DNA from: Ovoidimarina sediminis | Lineage (GTDB): Bacteria; Pseudomonadota; Alphaproteobacteria; Rhodobacterales; Rhodobacteraceae | Reading direction: 5' to 3' | NCBI RefSeq assembly: GCF_032586175.1 | Contig: NZ_JAWHTE010000002.1 | Location: forward strand, 124,001-188,000 | DNA: 64,000 bases | Shown here: one piece after another, positions 1 through 8,954 of the stretch | How positions within the stretch are numbered: the first letter of the stretch is position 1 | Layout of the letters: every line of letters begins with the position of its first letter | Notes under the pieces: generated by a model | What the model saw: the letters and a program-made list of their open reading frames with translations, nothing else | Told to the model about the DNA's origin: nothing | Database searches by the model: none | Program-made: the position numbers and the translations under genes

Positions 1-1
1 C

Positions 2-1156
2 GGCGCCCGCACAGCCATCGGCACCTTCGGCGGCGCCCTTGCCCAGACCCCGCCCATCACACTCGGCGCCATCGCCGCGAAGGCCGCGCTCGAACGCGGC
101 GGCGTCGAGGGCGCGCAGATCGGCCATGTCGCCTATGGCCACGTCATCAACACGGAACCGCGCGACATGTACCTCTCGCGCGTCGCGGCGATGGAGGCGG
201 GCGTGCCCGAAACCACGCCCGCGATGAACGTGAACCGGCTCTGCGGCTCGGGCGCACAGGCGCTCGTCTCCGTCATCCAGGCGATCGAACTTGGCGACGC
301 GGAATTCGGCCTTGCGGGCGGCGCCGAAAGCATGAGCCGCTCGCCCTACATCCTGCCCCAGGCCCGCTGGGGCCAGAAGATGGGTGATGCCGGCGCCTCC
401 GACATGATGCTGGGCGCGCTGAATTGCCCCTTCGGCACCGGGCATATGGGCGTGACGGCGGAAAACGTGGCGAAGGAACACGGCATCAGCCGCGAGGCGC
501 AGGATGCCTTCGCGCTGGAAAGCCAGAACCGCGCCGCGGCGGCCATCGCCGGCGGCCGCTTCAAGGATCAGATCGTGCCCGTCGAAGTGCGCGTGAAGCG
601 CGATACCGTGGCCTTCGACACCGACGAACACCCCAAGGCCACCGATGCCGCCGCCCTCGCCGGGCTGCGCACCGTGTTCCAGAAGGACGGCACGGTGACC
701 GCAGGCAACGCCTCGGGCATCAATGACGGCGCGGCGGCGCTGGTGCTGGCCCATGCCGATGCGGCGGAAAAGGCGGGGCTCACACCCCGTGCCCGCATCC
801 TCGGCTACGCCCATGCGGGCGTTCGGCCCGAGGTGATGGGGATCGGCCCGGTGCCCGCGGTCGAGAACCTCCTCGCCCGCACCGGCCTCTCGATAGACGA
901 TTTCGACCTCATCGAGTCGAACGAGGCCTTCGCGGCCCAGGCCCTCGCGGTCAACAAGGGCCTCGGCCTCGACCCGGCGAAGGTGAACCCGAACGGCGGC
1001 GCCATCGCGCTCGGCCACCCCGTCGGGGCCACCGGCGCGATCCTCGCCGTCAAGGCGCTCTACGAACTCGAACGCACCGGCGGCAAACGCGCGATCGTCA
1101 CCATGTGCATCGGCGGGGGCCAGGGCATCGCCATCGCGATGGAACGCCTCGGCTGA
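2..1156 (+). CDS. acetyl-CoA C-acyltransferase (thiolase), 5' partial
   Basis: This thiolase condenses or cleaves acyl-CoA and acetyl-CoA, in acetoacetyl-CoA/PHB synthesis or beta-oxidation. The frame is open from base 2, so the start lies upstream of the window. The nucleophilic cysteine sits in NRLCGSGAQA near residue 81 of the visible part; its usual place near residue 88-90 suggests that fewer than about ten residues are missing. The C-terminal catalytic motifs are present: NEAFAAQ, the histidine in GGAIALGHPVGATG, and the second cysteine in MCIGGGQGIA. The C-terminus is complete. Whether it is a PhaA/AtoB or a BktB/FadA-like paralogue cannot be decided from this part. A hybrid kinase follows about 70 bp downstream on the same strand. 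Confidence 0.95.
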   Translation, partial: GARTAIGTFGGALAQTPPITLGAIAAKAALERGGVEGAQIGHVAYGHVINTEPRDMYLSRVAAMEAGVPETTPAMNVNRLCGSGAQALVSVIQAIELGDAEFGLAGGAESMSRSPYILPQARWGQKMGDAGASDMMLGALNCPFGTGHMGVTAENVAKEHGISREAQDAFALESQNRAAAAIAGGRFKDQIVPVEVRVKRDTVAFDTDEHPKATDAAALAGLRTVFQKDGTVTAGNASGINDGAAALVLAHADAAEKAGLTPRARILGYAHAGVRPEVMGIGPVPAVENLLARTGLSIDDFDLIESNEAFAAQALAVNKGLGLDPAKVNPNGGAIALGHPVGATGAILAVKALYELERTGGKRAIVTMCIGGGQGIAIAMERLG

Positions 1157-1226
1157 CGAACACGGTTAAGCGGTTCTTTACGGAACAGGCGCAATGTGAC
1201 GGCGACTGGGATTGCCCGGAGCTGTC

Positions 1227-3371
1227 ATGCTTGAAACCGACCGGATCACCGAGACGCTGCGCTCGCGCCTTGCCACCGAAAGCCTTCTGACCCAGCGCCA
1301 GAAGGAGCTTCTGGCCGCCAACACGCGCATCGCAGAACAGGCCCGCGCGCTGAGTGACGAGGTGATCGGCCATCGCGACGCCGCCGCCCGCGCCCGGCGC
1401 GAGGCCGAAACCCTGAAAGGCCGCAACCGCACAGCGCTGATGGATCTCAGGCGCGCGACCAGCCAGGTGCAGATGGCCGAACGCCGGCTCTGGGCCGCGC
1501 TGGAGACGATCGAAGACGGGTTCGCCGTCTTCGACCAGACGGGCGCGATCATCGCCGCCAACCACGCCTTCTTCCGCCCGTTTTCGGATATGGAAGGGAT
1601 CGGCCTCGGCACCACCTATGGCGAACTGGTGGATATCGCTGCGGAAGAGGGGCTAATCGATCCCTCGCCCCACAGCCGCCGCGACTGGGCGGCCTGGATG
1701 AAGGCCCGGTGGGAGGCCCGGGTGATCGAGCCCGTCACCCTGCGCTTCTTCAACGACAGCTTCGTGAAACTTTCTGAACGGCGCACCGATGACGGCGATC
1801 TCGTCATGCTGGCGGTCAACATGACCGGCACGATGCGCCGCGAAAAGGCGCTCGAGGCCGCGCGCCACAGCGCCGAGGCCGCGAACCGCGCCAAATCCTC
1901 CTTCCTCGCGAACATGAGCCACGAAATCCGCACGCCTATGAACGGCGTCCTCGCCATGGCCGATCTGATGGCGGAAGGCACGCTGGACGAGGATCAGCGG
2001 CTTTGCCTCGACACGATCCGAAGCTCGGGCGAGGCGCTGCTCGTCATCATCAACGACGTGCTCGACTATTCCAAGATCGAGGCGAAGAAACTCACGCTGG
2101 TCGAAGAGCCCTTCGATCTCGAACGTACGGTGTCCGAGGTGATCACCCTGCTCCAGCCCGCGGCCCGCGAGAAAGGGCTGTCGCTCGTCGCCGATTACGA
2201 CATGTTCCTGCCAACCTCCTTCATCGGCGACAAGGGCCGGGTGCGCCAGGTGCTTCTGAACCTCGTGGGCAATGCGGTGAAATTCACCGAAAGGGGCCAC
2301 GTCCTTGTCCGCATCGTCGGGTTGCCGGAGGCGGAAGGCGGCCAGATGCGCCTGCATCTTACGGTCGAAGACACCGGCATCGGGATCGAGCCCGGGCAGA
2401 AGGAGCTTATCTTCGGCGAATTCAACCAGGCCGACGGCGCCTCCACCCGGCGCTATGACGGCACCGGCCTCGGCCTGTCGATCACCCATCGCCTGGTGCG
2501 GCTGATGGGGGGCGAGATCTGGCTTGATTCGACACCGGGCGAAGGCTCGGTCTTCGGGATCTGGTTGAAACTTCCCGTGGACAACCAGAAAAGCCCGAGC
2601 CCGGCAGATCTGTCGACAGAAGGGCGGCAGGTGCTCTTGATGGATTCCGACGTGGTCAGCCGCTCGATCCTGGCAAAACAACTCATGGCGCTCGGCTTCA
2701 GTGCGCCGCACACCCTGCCTTCGGGCCACCCGGTACGCCTCGCTGCGATCGGGCCCCGCGACGTTCTGGTCCGGGCCGAGGAAAGCGGGCCGGCGGGGCG
2801 CATCCGCGTGTCCGTCGGCCCCGGCGAGGACGGGCCGTCGGCCGACCTTCAGAAACCCGTTCTGCGCGACGATCTGGTGGCGGCGCTGGGCACGCTTCTC
2901 GCAGAACCCGCCGCACCCGCGCCGCCCGAACCGGTGGTGGAGGCGGAGGCGCCGCGCCGCGCCATGCGCGTTCTGGCGGCAGAAGACAACCGCACCAACC
3001 GCATCGTTCTGGAAAAGCTTCTGAAGACGCTCGATATCGATCTGGAAATCGTCGAAGACGGGCAGATCGCGCTCGAACGCTTCACCGCCGATCCCCCGGA
3101 TCTCGTCTTCACCGACATTTCCATGCCCCGGATGGACGGTTTGGAAGCGGCGCGCCGGATTCGCGCGGCGGAAGAGGCCGCGGGCCTGCCGCGCACGCCG
3201 ATCGTGGCGATGACGGCGCACGCGCTCGAGGAAACCGCGCGTGATATCGCGGCGGCCGGGATCAACCACTGCCTGACGAAGCCCCTGAAGAAAACGGCGC
3301 TGGTGGAACACATCCAGATGGCCTGCCCCGACGGGGCCCGCGCGCCCCTGCCCGAACCCGAACCGGCGTGA
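1227..3371 (+). CDS. hybrid sensor histidine kinase with PAS-like domain and C-terminal receivers
   Basis: The product, about 714 residues, is a soluble hybrid kinase with no membrane segment. Order of domains: an N-terminal coiled coil (about 20-85), a PAS-like domain (about 88-205, ETIEDGFAVFDQTG), HisKA with the H-box FLANMSHEIRTPMNG (phospho-histidine near 232), HATPase_c with N (LNLVGNAVKFTERG), G1 (DTGIGI) and G2 (GTGLGLSI) boxes, then two receiver-like segments. The first, starting RQVLLMDSDVVSRS, is short and shows no phospho-acceptor aspartate, so it looks like a pseudo-receiver. The second is complete, with EDN, the acceptor in FTDISMPRMDG near 630 and the KPL lysine. I chose the ATG because GGAG lies 7 bases upstream; an in-frame TTG lies 15 bases earlier. 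No partner regulator is adjacent, so the signal is unknown. Confidence 0.93.
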   Translation: MLETDRITETLRSRLATESLLTQRQKELLAANTRIAEQARALSDEVIGHRDAAARARREAETLKGRNRTALMDLRRATSQVQMAERRLWAALETIEDGFAVFDQTGAIIAANHAFFRPFSDMEGIGLGTTYGELVDIAAEEGLIDPSPHSRRDWAAWMKARWEARVIEPVTLRFFNDSFVKLSERRTDDGDLVMLAVNMTGTMRREKALEAARHSAEAANRAKSSFLANMSHEIRTPMNGVLAMADLMAEGTLDEDQRLCLDTIRSSGEALLVIINDVLDYSKIEAKKLTLVEEPFDLERTVSEVITLLQPAAREKGLSLVADYDMFLPTSFIGDKGRVRQVLLNLVGNAVKFTERGHVLVRIVGLPEAEGGQMRLHLTVEDTGIGIEPGQKELIFGEFNQADGASTRRYDGTGLGLSITHRLVRLMGGEIWLDSTPGEGSVFGIWLKLPVDNQKSPSPADLSTEGRQVLLMDSDVVSRSILAKQLMALGFSAPHTLPSGHPVRLAAIGPRDVLVRAEESGPAGRIRVSVGPGEDGPSADLQKPVLRDDLVAALGTLLAEPAAPAPPEPVVEAEAPRRAMRVLAAEDNRTNRIVLEKLLKTLDIDLEIVEDGQIALERFTADPPDLVFTDISMPRMDGLEAARRIRAAEEAAGLPRTPIVAMTAHALEETARDIAAAGINHCLTKPLKKTALVEHIQMACPDGARAPLPEPEPA

Positions 3372-3388
3372 CCGCGGGGCCGCGCCGC

Positions 3389-4177
3389 TCAGGCGGCCTT
3401 CGCGCCAGCCTCGGGATAGGGGCGGATGAAGACGGGCCGGTCGGGCTCTGACCGGTCCGGGTCAAGCCGGTACCCCCCGGTCTCGAACGCCGCGAGTTCG
3501 GCCGCGCGGCTCACCCGGTTCTCCACCACGAAGCGCGCAAGGGCCCCCCTCGCGCGTTTCGCAAAGAAGCTCACCGTCTTCGCCGTGCCGCCGCGCTCCT
3601 CGAGGAACACCGGCGTGATCACCCGGGGCATTAGAACGCCCGCATCCACGGCCCCGAAATATTCCTGGCTCGCACAGTTCAGAAGCACATCGCTCCCCGC
3701 CGCCTCGGCGGCGGCATTCAGCGCCTTCGCGATCCGGTCGCCCCAGAAATCGTAGAGCGACGCCCCCCGCCGCGTCTTCAGCCGGCTGCCCATCTCCAGC
3801 CGGTAGGCCTGGATTGCGTCGCCGGGGCGCAGAAGCCCGTAAAGCCCCGACAGGATCCAGAGCCGCCCGTCCGCCCAGCGGAGCGCATCCGCATCGAGCG
3901 TTTTCGCCTCAAGCCCCTGGTAGGTGTCGCCTGCGAACGCGAAGGCCGCCTGCCGCGTTTCGCCCGCCCCCGGCGCATCGGAAAAGGCGCGAAACCGGTC
4001 GCGGTTCAGCCGCGCCAGATCATCCGACAGCCCCATGAGACCCTTCAGGTTCGCCAGCGACAGCTGCCGTGCATGGCCCGCCAGCCGGTTCGCATCGGCC
4101 AGGAACGCAGGCTCCGTGCCGCCCGCCGGCGCCCCCTCCCAATCGAGCCGCTTCGCCGGGGAAATCACTGTCAGCAT
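3389..4177 (-). CDS. yaaA: peroxide stress protein YaaA (DUF328)
   Basis: This 262-residue protein belongs to the YaaA/UPF0246 family. In E. coli the family lowers free intracellular iron during hydrogen peroxide stress and binds DNA. The diagnostic N-terminus MLTVISPAKRLDW is present, as are the internal ILSGLYGLLRP and the NCASQEYF stretch typical of the family. Length is normal and the start has a GAGG-type SD upstream. It lies convergent to the hybrid kinase and in the same direction as recQ, 54 bp downstream of it. The recQ neighbour is compatible with a DNA-protection role, but that link is inference. Confidence 0.95.
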   Translation of the reverse strand: MLTVISPAKRLDWEGAPAGGTEPAFLADANRLAGHARQLSLANLKGLMGLSDDLARLNRDRFRAFSDAPGAGETRQAAFAFAGDTYQGLEAKTLDADALRWADGRLWILSGLYGLLRPGDAIQAYRLEMGSRLKTRRGASLYDFWGDRIAKALNAAAEAAGSDVLLNCASQEYFGAVDAGVLMPRVITPVFLEERGGTAKTVSFFAKRARGALARFVVENRVSRAAELAAFETGGYRLDPDRSEPDRPVFIRPYPEAGAKAA

Positions 4178-4230
4178 CGCCTCACCCTCTCATTCGTCTG
4201 CCGGATCACCTAGGTGGCGCCGCCCGGGCC

Positions 4231-6267
4231 TCAAGAGGCCGCAAGCACATCAAGGAAGGCGGGCCCGAACCGTTCTGCCCGCCGCTCGCCCAGGATCCGT
4301 TCAAGCGCCGTCTCGTCGGGCTGGCCCAGCGCCGCGACCCGCGCGATCAGCGCCGCCGAACAGCTCATCGGCTTTTCCGTCCCCGTCTCGCCCCGCAGAA
4401 GCGAGGCCTGCGCCTCGAGCAGCCGGTCATACACCGCGCCCTCCGCCCGACCCGACAGCTTCTGGCGTGCGGGATGCACGGGCTCCGGCGCGTGGCCCGT
4501 GATCACCTCCAGAAACGTCGCGCCGTAACGGTCAAGCTTCTTCGCCCCCACCCCGCTCACCTGCGCCATCTCGTCAAGCGTCGCGGGCCGCCGTTCGGCC
4601 ATCTCGATCAGCGTCCGGTCGGGGAAGACGACATAGGCCGGCACGCGCGCGGCCTCCGCCAGCGCCCGCCGCTTTGCCTTAAGCGCGGCCAGAAGCGGCG
4701 CGTCCTCTTCGGCCACAAGCGCCTTCGCCGCCGGGCGCGACGCGGCCTTGAGCGTATCCTTCCGAAGCGTGATATCGGCCTCGCCCCGCAAAATCGGGCG
4801 CGCGCGCCCGGTCATCCGAAGCGCCCCGTGGCGTTCGGGATCGGGGCGCACCAGGTCGTGCCCCATCATCTGCCGGAAGATCGCCGTCCAGGTCTTGCGG
4901 TCGACATCCCGGCCTACCCCGAAGGTCGGCAGCGCGTCATGCCCCCGGTTGCGCACCTTGTCGGTCAGCGTGCCGGTCAGGATGTCGATCAGGTGGCCCG
5001 CGCCAAAGCTTTCGCCGGTTCTGAGGATCGCCGACAGCGCCTTCTGCACCTCGACGGATCCGTCCCACGTCTCGGGCGGGCTGTCGCACAGATCGCAGTG
5101 GCCGCAAGGGCCCGCCGCCTCGCCGAAATAGCCCAGAAGCGTCTGGCGCCGGCAACTCAGCGCCTCCGCCAGACCCAGAAGCGCATTCAGCCGCCCGTGA
5201 TCCACCGCCTTCCGTTCGTGCGGGGCCAGGCCCTCGTCGATCTGCGCGCGCCTCAGGCGAATGTCGTCCGCGCCAAACAGCGTCAGCGTCTCGGCCCGGG
5301 TGCCGTCACGGCCCGCGCGCCCGATTTCCTGGTAATAGGCCTCGATCGATTTCGGCAGGTCGGCATGGGCGACCCATCGGATATCGGGCTTGTCGACACC
5401 CATGCCGAAGGCGATCGTCGCGGTGACGATCAGCCCGTCCTCGGTCTGAAACCGGGCCTCGACGGCACGCCGGCTCTCGGGATCCATCCCGCCGTGATAG
5501 GCGCAGGCGCTGTGGCCTTCCCTGGCCAGCGCGGCGGCCAGGGTCTCCGTCTTCGCGCGGGTCGCGCAATAGACGATCCCCGATTGCCCCTTCCGCGCCG
5601 CCGCGAAATTCAGGATCTGCTGGCGCGGCCCGTTCTTCGTGGCGAAGGCAAGGTGGATGTTGGGCCGGTCGAAGCCCCGAAGAAACGTCTCGGGCGCGCG
5701 CCCCGCGAACAGCCGGGTCACGATTTCGGCCCGGGTTTCGGCGTCCGCCGTGGCGGTGAAGGCCGCGACGGGCACGCCCAGCGCCGCCCTCAGATCCCCG
5801 ATCCGAAGGTAATCGGGCCGGAAATCATGGCCCCACTGGCTGACGCAATGGGCCTCGTCCACCGCAATCAGGTTCGTCCCGATCCGCTTCAGAAAGGCCG
5901 CCGTCCCGCCCGAGGCCAGGCGTTCCGGCGCCATGTAAAGGATCTTGAGCCGCCCGTCGCGCAGGGCCGCATGCACCGCCTCGGTCTCGGCCTCCGTATT
6001 GCCCGAGGTCAGGGCGCCCGCGGCGACACCCGCCGCCTGCAACCCCCGCACCTGATCCCGCATCAGCGCGATCAGGGGAGAGATCACCACCGTCACCCCG
6101 TCCCGCATCAGCGCGGGCAACTGGAAGCACAGCGATTTCCCGCCGCCTGTCGGCATGATCGCCAGCGTGTCGCGGCCTTCGGCCACCGCACGCACGATCT
6201 CCTCCTGCCCCGGGCGAAACTCTGAAAATCCGAATACGGTTGAAAGAAGCTCAGACGGCTCCGGCAT
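4231..6267 (-). CDS. recQ: ATP-dependent DNA helicase RecQ
   Basis: RecQ is a 3'-5' superfamily 2 helicase acting in recombination and replication repair. Visible motifs in order: the Q-motif region FGFSEFRPGQ, Walker A IMPTGGGKSLCFQLPAL, DEAH box VDEAHCVSQWGHDFRPDY, motif III AFTATAD, the C-terminal helicase lobe with TIAFGMGVDKPDIRW and QEIGRAGRDG, four zinc-binding cysteines around CGHCDLC, the RQC winged helix, and an HRDC domain near 520-600 (FPDRTLIEMAERRP). The 678-residue length is usual for alphaproteobacterial RecQ. It lies between yaaA and yggT, all on the minus strand. Confidence 0.97.
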   Translation of the reverse strand: MPEPSELLSTVFGFSEFRPGQEEIVRAVAEGRDTLAIMPTGGGKSLCFQLPALMRDGVTVVISPLIALMRDQVRGLQAAGVAAGALTSGNTEAETEAVHAALRDGRLKILYMAPERLASGGTAAFLKRIGTNLIAVDEAHCVSQWGHDFRPDYLRIGDLRAALGVPVAAFTATADAETRAEIVTRLFAGRAPETFLRGFDRPNIHLAFATKNGPRQQILNFAAARKGQSGIVYCATRAKTETLAAALAREGHSACAYHGGMDPESRRAVEARFQTEDGLIVTATIAFGMGVDKPDIRWVAHADLPKSIEAYYQEIGRAGRDGTRAETLTLFGADDIRLRRAQIDEGLAPHERKAVDHGRLNALLGLAEALSCRRQTLLGYFGEAAGPCGHCDLCDSPPETWDGSVEVQKALSAILRTGESFGAGHLIDILTGTLTDKVRNRGHDALPTFGVGRDVDRKTWTAIFRQMMGHDLVRPDPERHGALRMTGRARPILRGEADITLRKDTLKAASRPAAKALVAEEDAPLLAALKAKRRALAEAARVPAYVVFPDRTLIEMAERRPATLDEMAQVSGVGAKKLDRYGATFLEVITGHAPEPVHPARQKLSGRAEGAVYDRLLEAQASLLRGETGTEKPMSCSAALIARVAALGQPDETALERILGERRAERFGPAFLDVLAAS

Positions 6268-6344
6268 GATCCCTGCGATTTTTAGTCAAACTGCTCGTTT
6301 CCTTGACCATCGCAGATGAAGATTCGCTGAACAAGCGCAGAAGA

Positions 6345-6635
6345 TCAGATCATCGCCTGTGCAAGCCACGGCAGCAGGATGTCGCGCGCGATGATGATCC
6401 CGAGGAACGCCACGAGCGGCGCGAAATCCAGGCCCCCGGTCTGCGGCAGGCGCTGCCGGATCGGGCGATAAACGGGTTCGAGAAGCGCGTTCAGCCCGCT
6501 CCAGATCTGGGCCACGATCGGCTGGCGCAGGTTCAGCACCTGAAAGCTGATCAGCCAGCTGAAGATGATGTGCACGATCATGATTAAGAAGGCGACGTCC
6601 AGAAGCAGGCGCAGGATTTCGATGATCGGGTTCAT
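6345..6635 (-). CDS. YggT family membrane protein
   Basis: This 96-residue integral membrane protein carries two hydrophobic segments: LLLDVAFLIMIVHIIFSWLI near the N-terminus and FAPLVAFLGIIIARDIL near the C-terminus. Between them lies the family signature FQVLNLRQPIV...PVYRPIRQRLP. YggT proteins are linked to osmotic or cell-division phenotypes in some bacteria, but their biochemical function is not established. Alphaproteobacterial members are often a single repeat of about 95-100 residues, as here. It is 77 bp upstream of recQ and divergent from the MFS permease. Confidence 0.93.
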   Translation of the reverse strand: MNPIIEILRLLLDVAFLIMIVHIIFSWLISFQVLNLRQPIVAQIWSGLNALLEPVYRPIRQRLPQTGGLDFAPLVAFLGIIIARDILLPWLAQAMI

Positions 6636-6771
6636 GGGCTTTCTTCCGTTCGTCGTGTTCGCTGGCGGATAGGTAAGCGCGCCCGGCCCTCAGGGCAACC
6701 CGCGCGATATGGGGCATTGAAGGCGGTGCCCGCGGCTGTCAGGGTTCGCCGGGAACGGCGCGGGCAGGCAT

Positions 6772-8100
6772 ATGGACAGAAAACGCATCTGGGGCTGGTA
6801 TTTCTTCGACTGGTCCAGTCAGCCCTTCGCGACGCTGATCCTCACCTTCATCTTCGCGCCCTACGTGGCGGAGGTTCTGGGCGATGGCAGCCGGGCGCAG
6901 GCCGCCTGGGGCTTCGGCGTCGCGGCGGCGGGAATCCTGATCGCGGTGCTCGCGCCGATCCTCGGCGCGCTGGCCGATACCGGGGGCAACCGGGTGCGCT
7001 GGGTCGCGGGGTTCTCGGTGCTTTACGTGATCGGAAGCGCAGGGCTCTGGTTCGCGGAACCGGGGGATTTCGATCTCTTCCGCACGATCCTCCTGTTCGG
7101 CGTGGGCCTCGTCGCGATGGAATTCGCCACGATCTTCACCAACGCGATGCTGCCCGATCTGGGGCCCCGGGAGGAGATCGGGCGGATCTCGGGCAACGGC
7201 TGGGCCTTCGGCTACCTGGGCGGGCTTCTGAGCCTCGTGATCATGCTTCTCTTCTTCGCCGAAAACGCGGCGACGGGGAAAACCCTCATCGGGCTCGATC
7301 CGCTTCTCGGCCTCGACGCGGCGGCGCGCGAGGGCACCCGCGCCGTCGGACCGCTGACGGCGATCTGGTTCGCGGTCTTCATGGTGCCGTTCTTCGTCTG
7401 GGTGCGCGATCCGCGCCGCAACCCGGTGCCGCCCGGGGCGGTGGGCCGCGCGATGCGCGATCTTCTGGCGACGCTGCGCTCGCTTCCCGGCCGCACCAGC
7501 CTGACGGCCTACCTCGCCTCGTCGATGTTCTACCGCGATGCGCTCAACGGCATGTACACCTTCGGCGGCATCTATGCCGCGGGGGTTCTGGGGTGGAGCG
7601 TCGTGGATACCGGGATCTTCGGCATCCTCGCGATCATCACCGGCGCCCTTTTCGCCTGGCTCGGGGGCCGCGCCGACAGTGCGCTGGGGCCGAAGCCCGT
7701 GATCCGCGTCTGCATCCTCATTCTCACGGCCGTGGCGGTTCTCGTCGTCTTCATCTCGCGCGACAACCTGTTCGGCATCAGGGTGGCGGAGGCGTCGCGC
7801 GCCCCCGATATCGCCTTCTACATCCTCGGCGCGCTGATCGGCGCGGCGGGCGGCTCGCTTCAGGCGGCCAGCCGGTCGATGATGGTGCGCCAGGCCGATC
7901 CCGATCGGATGACCGAGGCATTCGGGCTTTACGCCCTGGCGGGCAAGGCGACATCGTTCATCGCGCCGCTGTCGATCGGCATCGTCACCTCGGCGACCGG
8001 AAGCCAGCAGGCCGGGATCGTGCCTTTGATCGTACTCTTCCTGATCGGGCTTTTCCTGTTATGGTGGGTCAAACCAGACGGAGATCGAGCAGTCCCATGA
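6772..8100 (+). CDS. MFS transporter, UMF1/Atg22-like family
   Basis: The 442-residue product has about twelve hydrophobic segments. The N-terminus RIWGWYFFDWSSQPFATLI and the following GALADTGGNR loop are typical of the UMF1 family of MFS permeases, related to fungal vacuolar Atg22 efflux proteins. A second conserved block, WLGGRADSALGPKPVI, fits the half-way loop of the family. The substrate is unknown; relatives are usually annotated only as MFS or UMF1 permease. No clear SD precedes the ATG. The stop codon overlaps the start of mepA by 4 bp (ATGA), so the two genes are probably translationally coupled. Confidence 0.92.
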   Translation: MDRKRIWGWYFFDWSSQPFATLILTFIFAPYVAEVLGDGSRAQAAWGFGVAAAGILIAVLAPILGALADTGGNRVRWVAGFSVLYVIGSAGLWFAEPGDFDLFRTILLFGVGLVAMEFATIFTNAMLPDLGPREEIGRISGNGWAFGYLGGLLSLVIMLLFFAENAATGKTLIGLDPLLGLDAAAREGTRAVGPLTAIWFAVFMVPFFVWVRDPRRNPVPPGAVGRAMRDLLATLRSLPGRTSLTAYLASSMFYRDALNGMYTFGGIYAAGVLGWSVVDTGIFGILAIITGALFAWLGGRADSALGPKPVIRVCILILTAVAVLVVFISRDNLFGIRVAEASRAPDIAFYILGALIGAAGGSLQAASRSMMVRQADPDRMTEAFGLYALAGKATSFIAPLSIGIVTSATGSQQAGIVPLIVLFLIGLFLLWWVKPDGDRAVP

Positions 8101-8954
8101 TCATCCGCACGCTTGCGATATGCCTTGCCCTTCTTGCTGCACCGGCGGGGGCCGACCCCCTGGCGAAAGAGCTTTTCGGCGCGAAACGCGCCGCAAGCCC
8201 GCACAAGCCCGCGCCCCACGGCAGCTATGCCAAGGGATGCGTCGCCGGCGCTGTGCAACTGCCCGAAACCGGGCCAACGTGGCAGGCGATGCGCCTGTCG
8301 CGGAACCGGAACTGGGGGCACCCCGACGCGATTGAATTCATTGAACGCCTGTCGCGGAAAGCCGCGCGGCAGCCGGGCTGGAACGGGCTTTACATCGGCG
8401 ATATCTCCCAGCCGCGAGGCGGCCCGATGCTGACCGGCCACCGGTCGCACCAGATCGGGCTCGATATCGATATCTGGATGCGGCCGGCGGACAATCTCCA
8501 GCTGAGCGCGAAGACGCGGGAAGAAATCTCGTCGATCTCGATGCGCCGGGCCGAGGGCGCCTATGTGAACGGCAACTGGACGCGGGCACATCACGAGATT
8601 CTGAAGGCCGCGGCGAAAGACCCGGCGGTGGCGCGGATCTTCGTCTTCCCGGGCGCCAAGGTGCAGATGTGCAAGGACGAAAAGGGCGACCGCGCCTGGC
8701 TTCGCAAGATCCGGCCGTGGTGGGGGCACCACTATCACTTCCACGTGCGCCTGAATTGCCCGAGTGGCGGGCGCGGGTGCCAGGAGCAGGTGCCGCCGCC
8801 GGCGGGCGACGGGTGCAGGGATGCCGAGGACTGGGTGCGCAACATCCTGAACCCGCCGCCGCCCGACCCGAATGCGCCGCCGCCGAAACCCCGGCGCGAA
8901 TACGTGATGGCGGATCTGCCCCAGGCATGCGCTCAAGTTCTTACCGCGCGCTGA
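8097..8954 (+). CDS. mepA: penicillin-insensitive murein endopeptidase MepA
   Basis: MepA is a periplasmic LAS-family metallopeptidase (M74) that cleaves D-Ala-meso-DAP cross-links in peptidoglycan. The 285-residue product starts with a signal peptide (MIIRTLAICLALLAAPAGA). Metal-ligand motifs are visible: the GHRSHQIGLDIDIW block carries the histidine and aspartates, and WWGHHYHFHVRL carries the C-terminal histidines. The tail is proline-rich (NPPPPDPNAPPPKP). The start was chosen by the 4-bp overlap with the MFS stop and the immediate signal peptide. An extra upstream reading in the same frame is only a shadow of the MFS gene. Confidence 0.95.
   Translation: MIIRTLAICLALLAAPAGADPLAKELFGAKRAASPHKPAPHGSYAKGCVAGAVQLPETGPTWQAMRLSRNRNWGHPDAIEFIERLSRKAARQPGWNGLYIGDISQPRGGPMLTGHRSHQIGLDIDIWMRPADNLQLSAKTREEISSISMRRAEGAYVNGNWTRAHHEILKAAAKDPAVARIFVFPGAKVQMCKDEKGDRAWLRKIRPWWGHHYHFHVRLNCPSGGRGCQEQVPPPAGDGCRDAEDWVRNILNPPPPDPNAPPPKPRREYVMADLPQACAQVLTAR

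Noticed and set aside
4069..6225. A very long open frame on the plus strand opposite recQ
   Set aside because: Its protein is a repetitive Arg/Pro/Gly-rich shadow; recQ on the minus strand has all family motifs.
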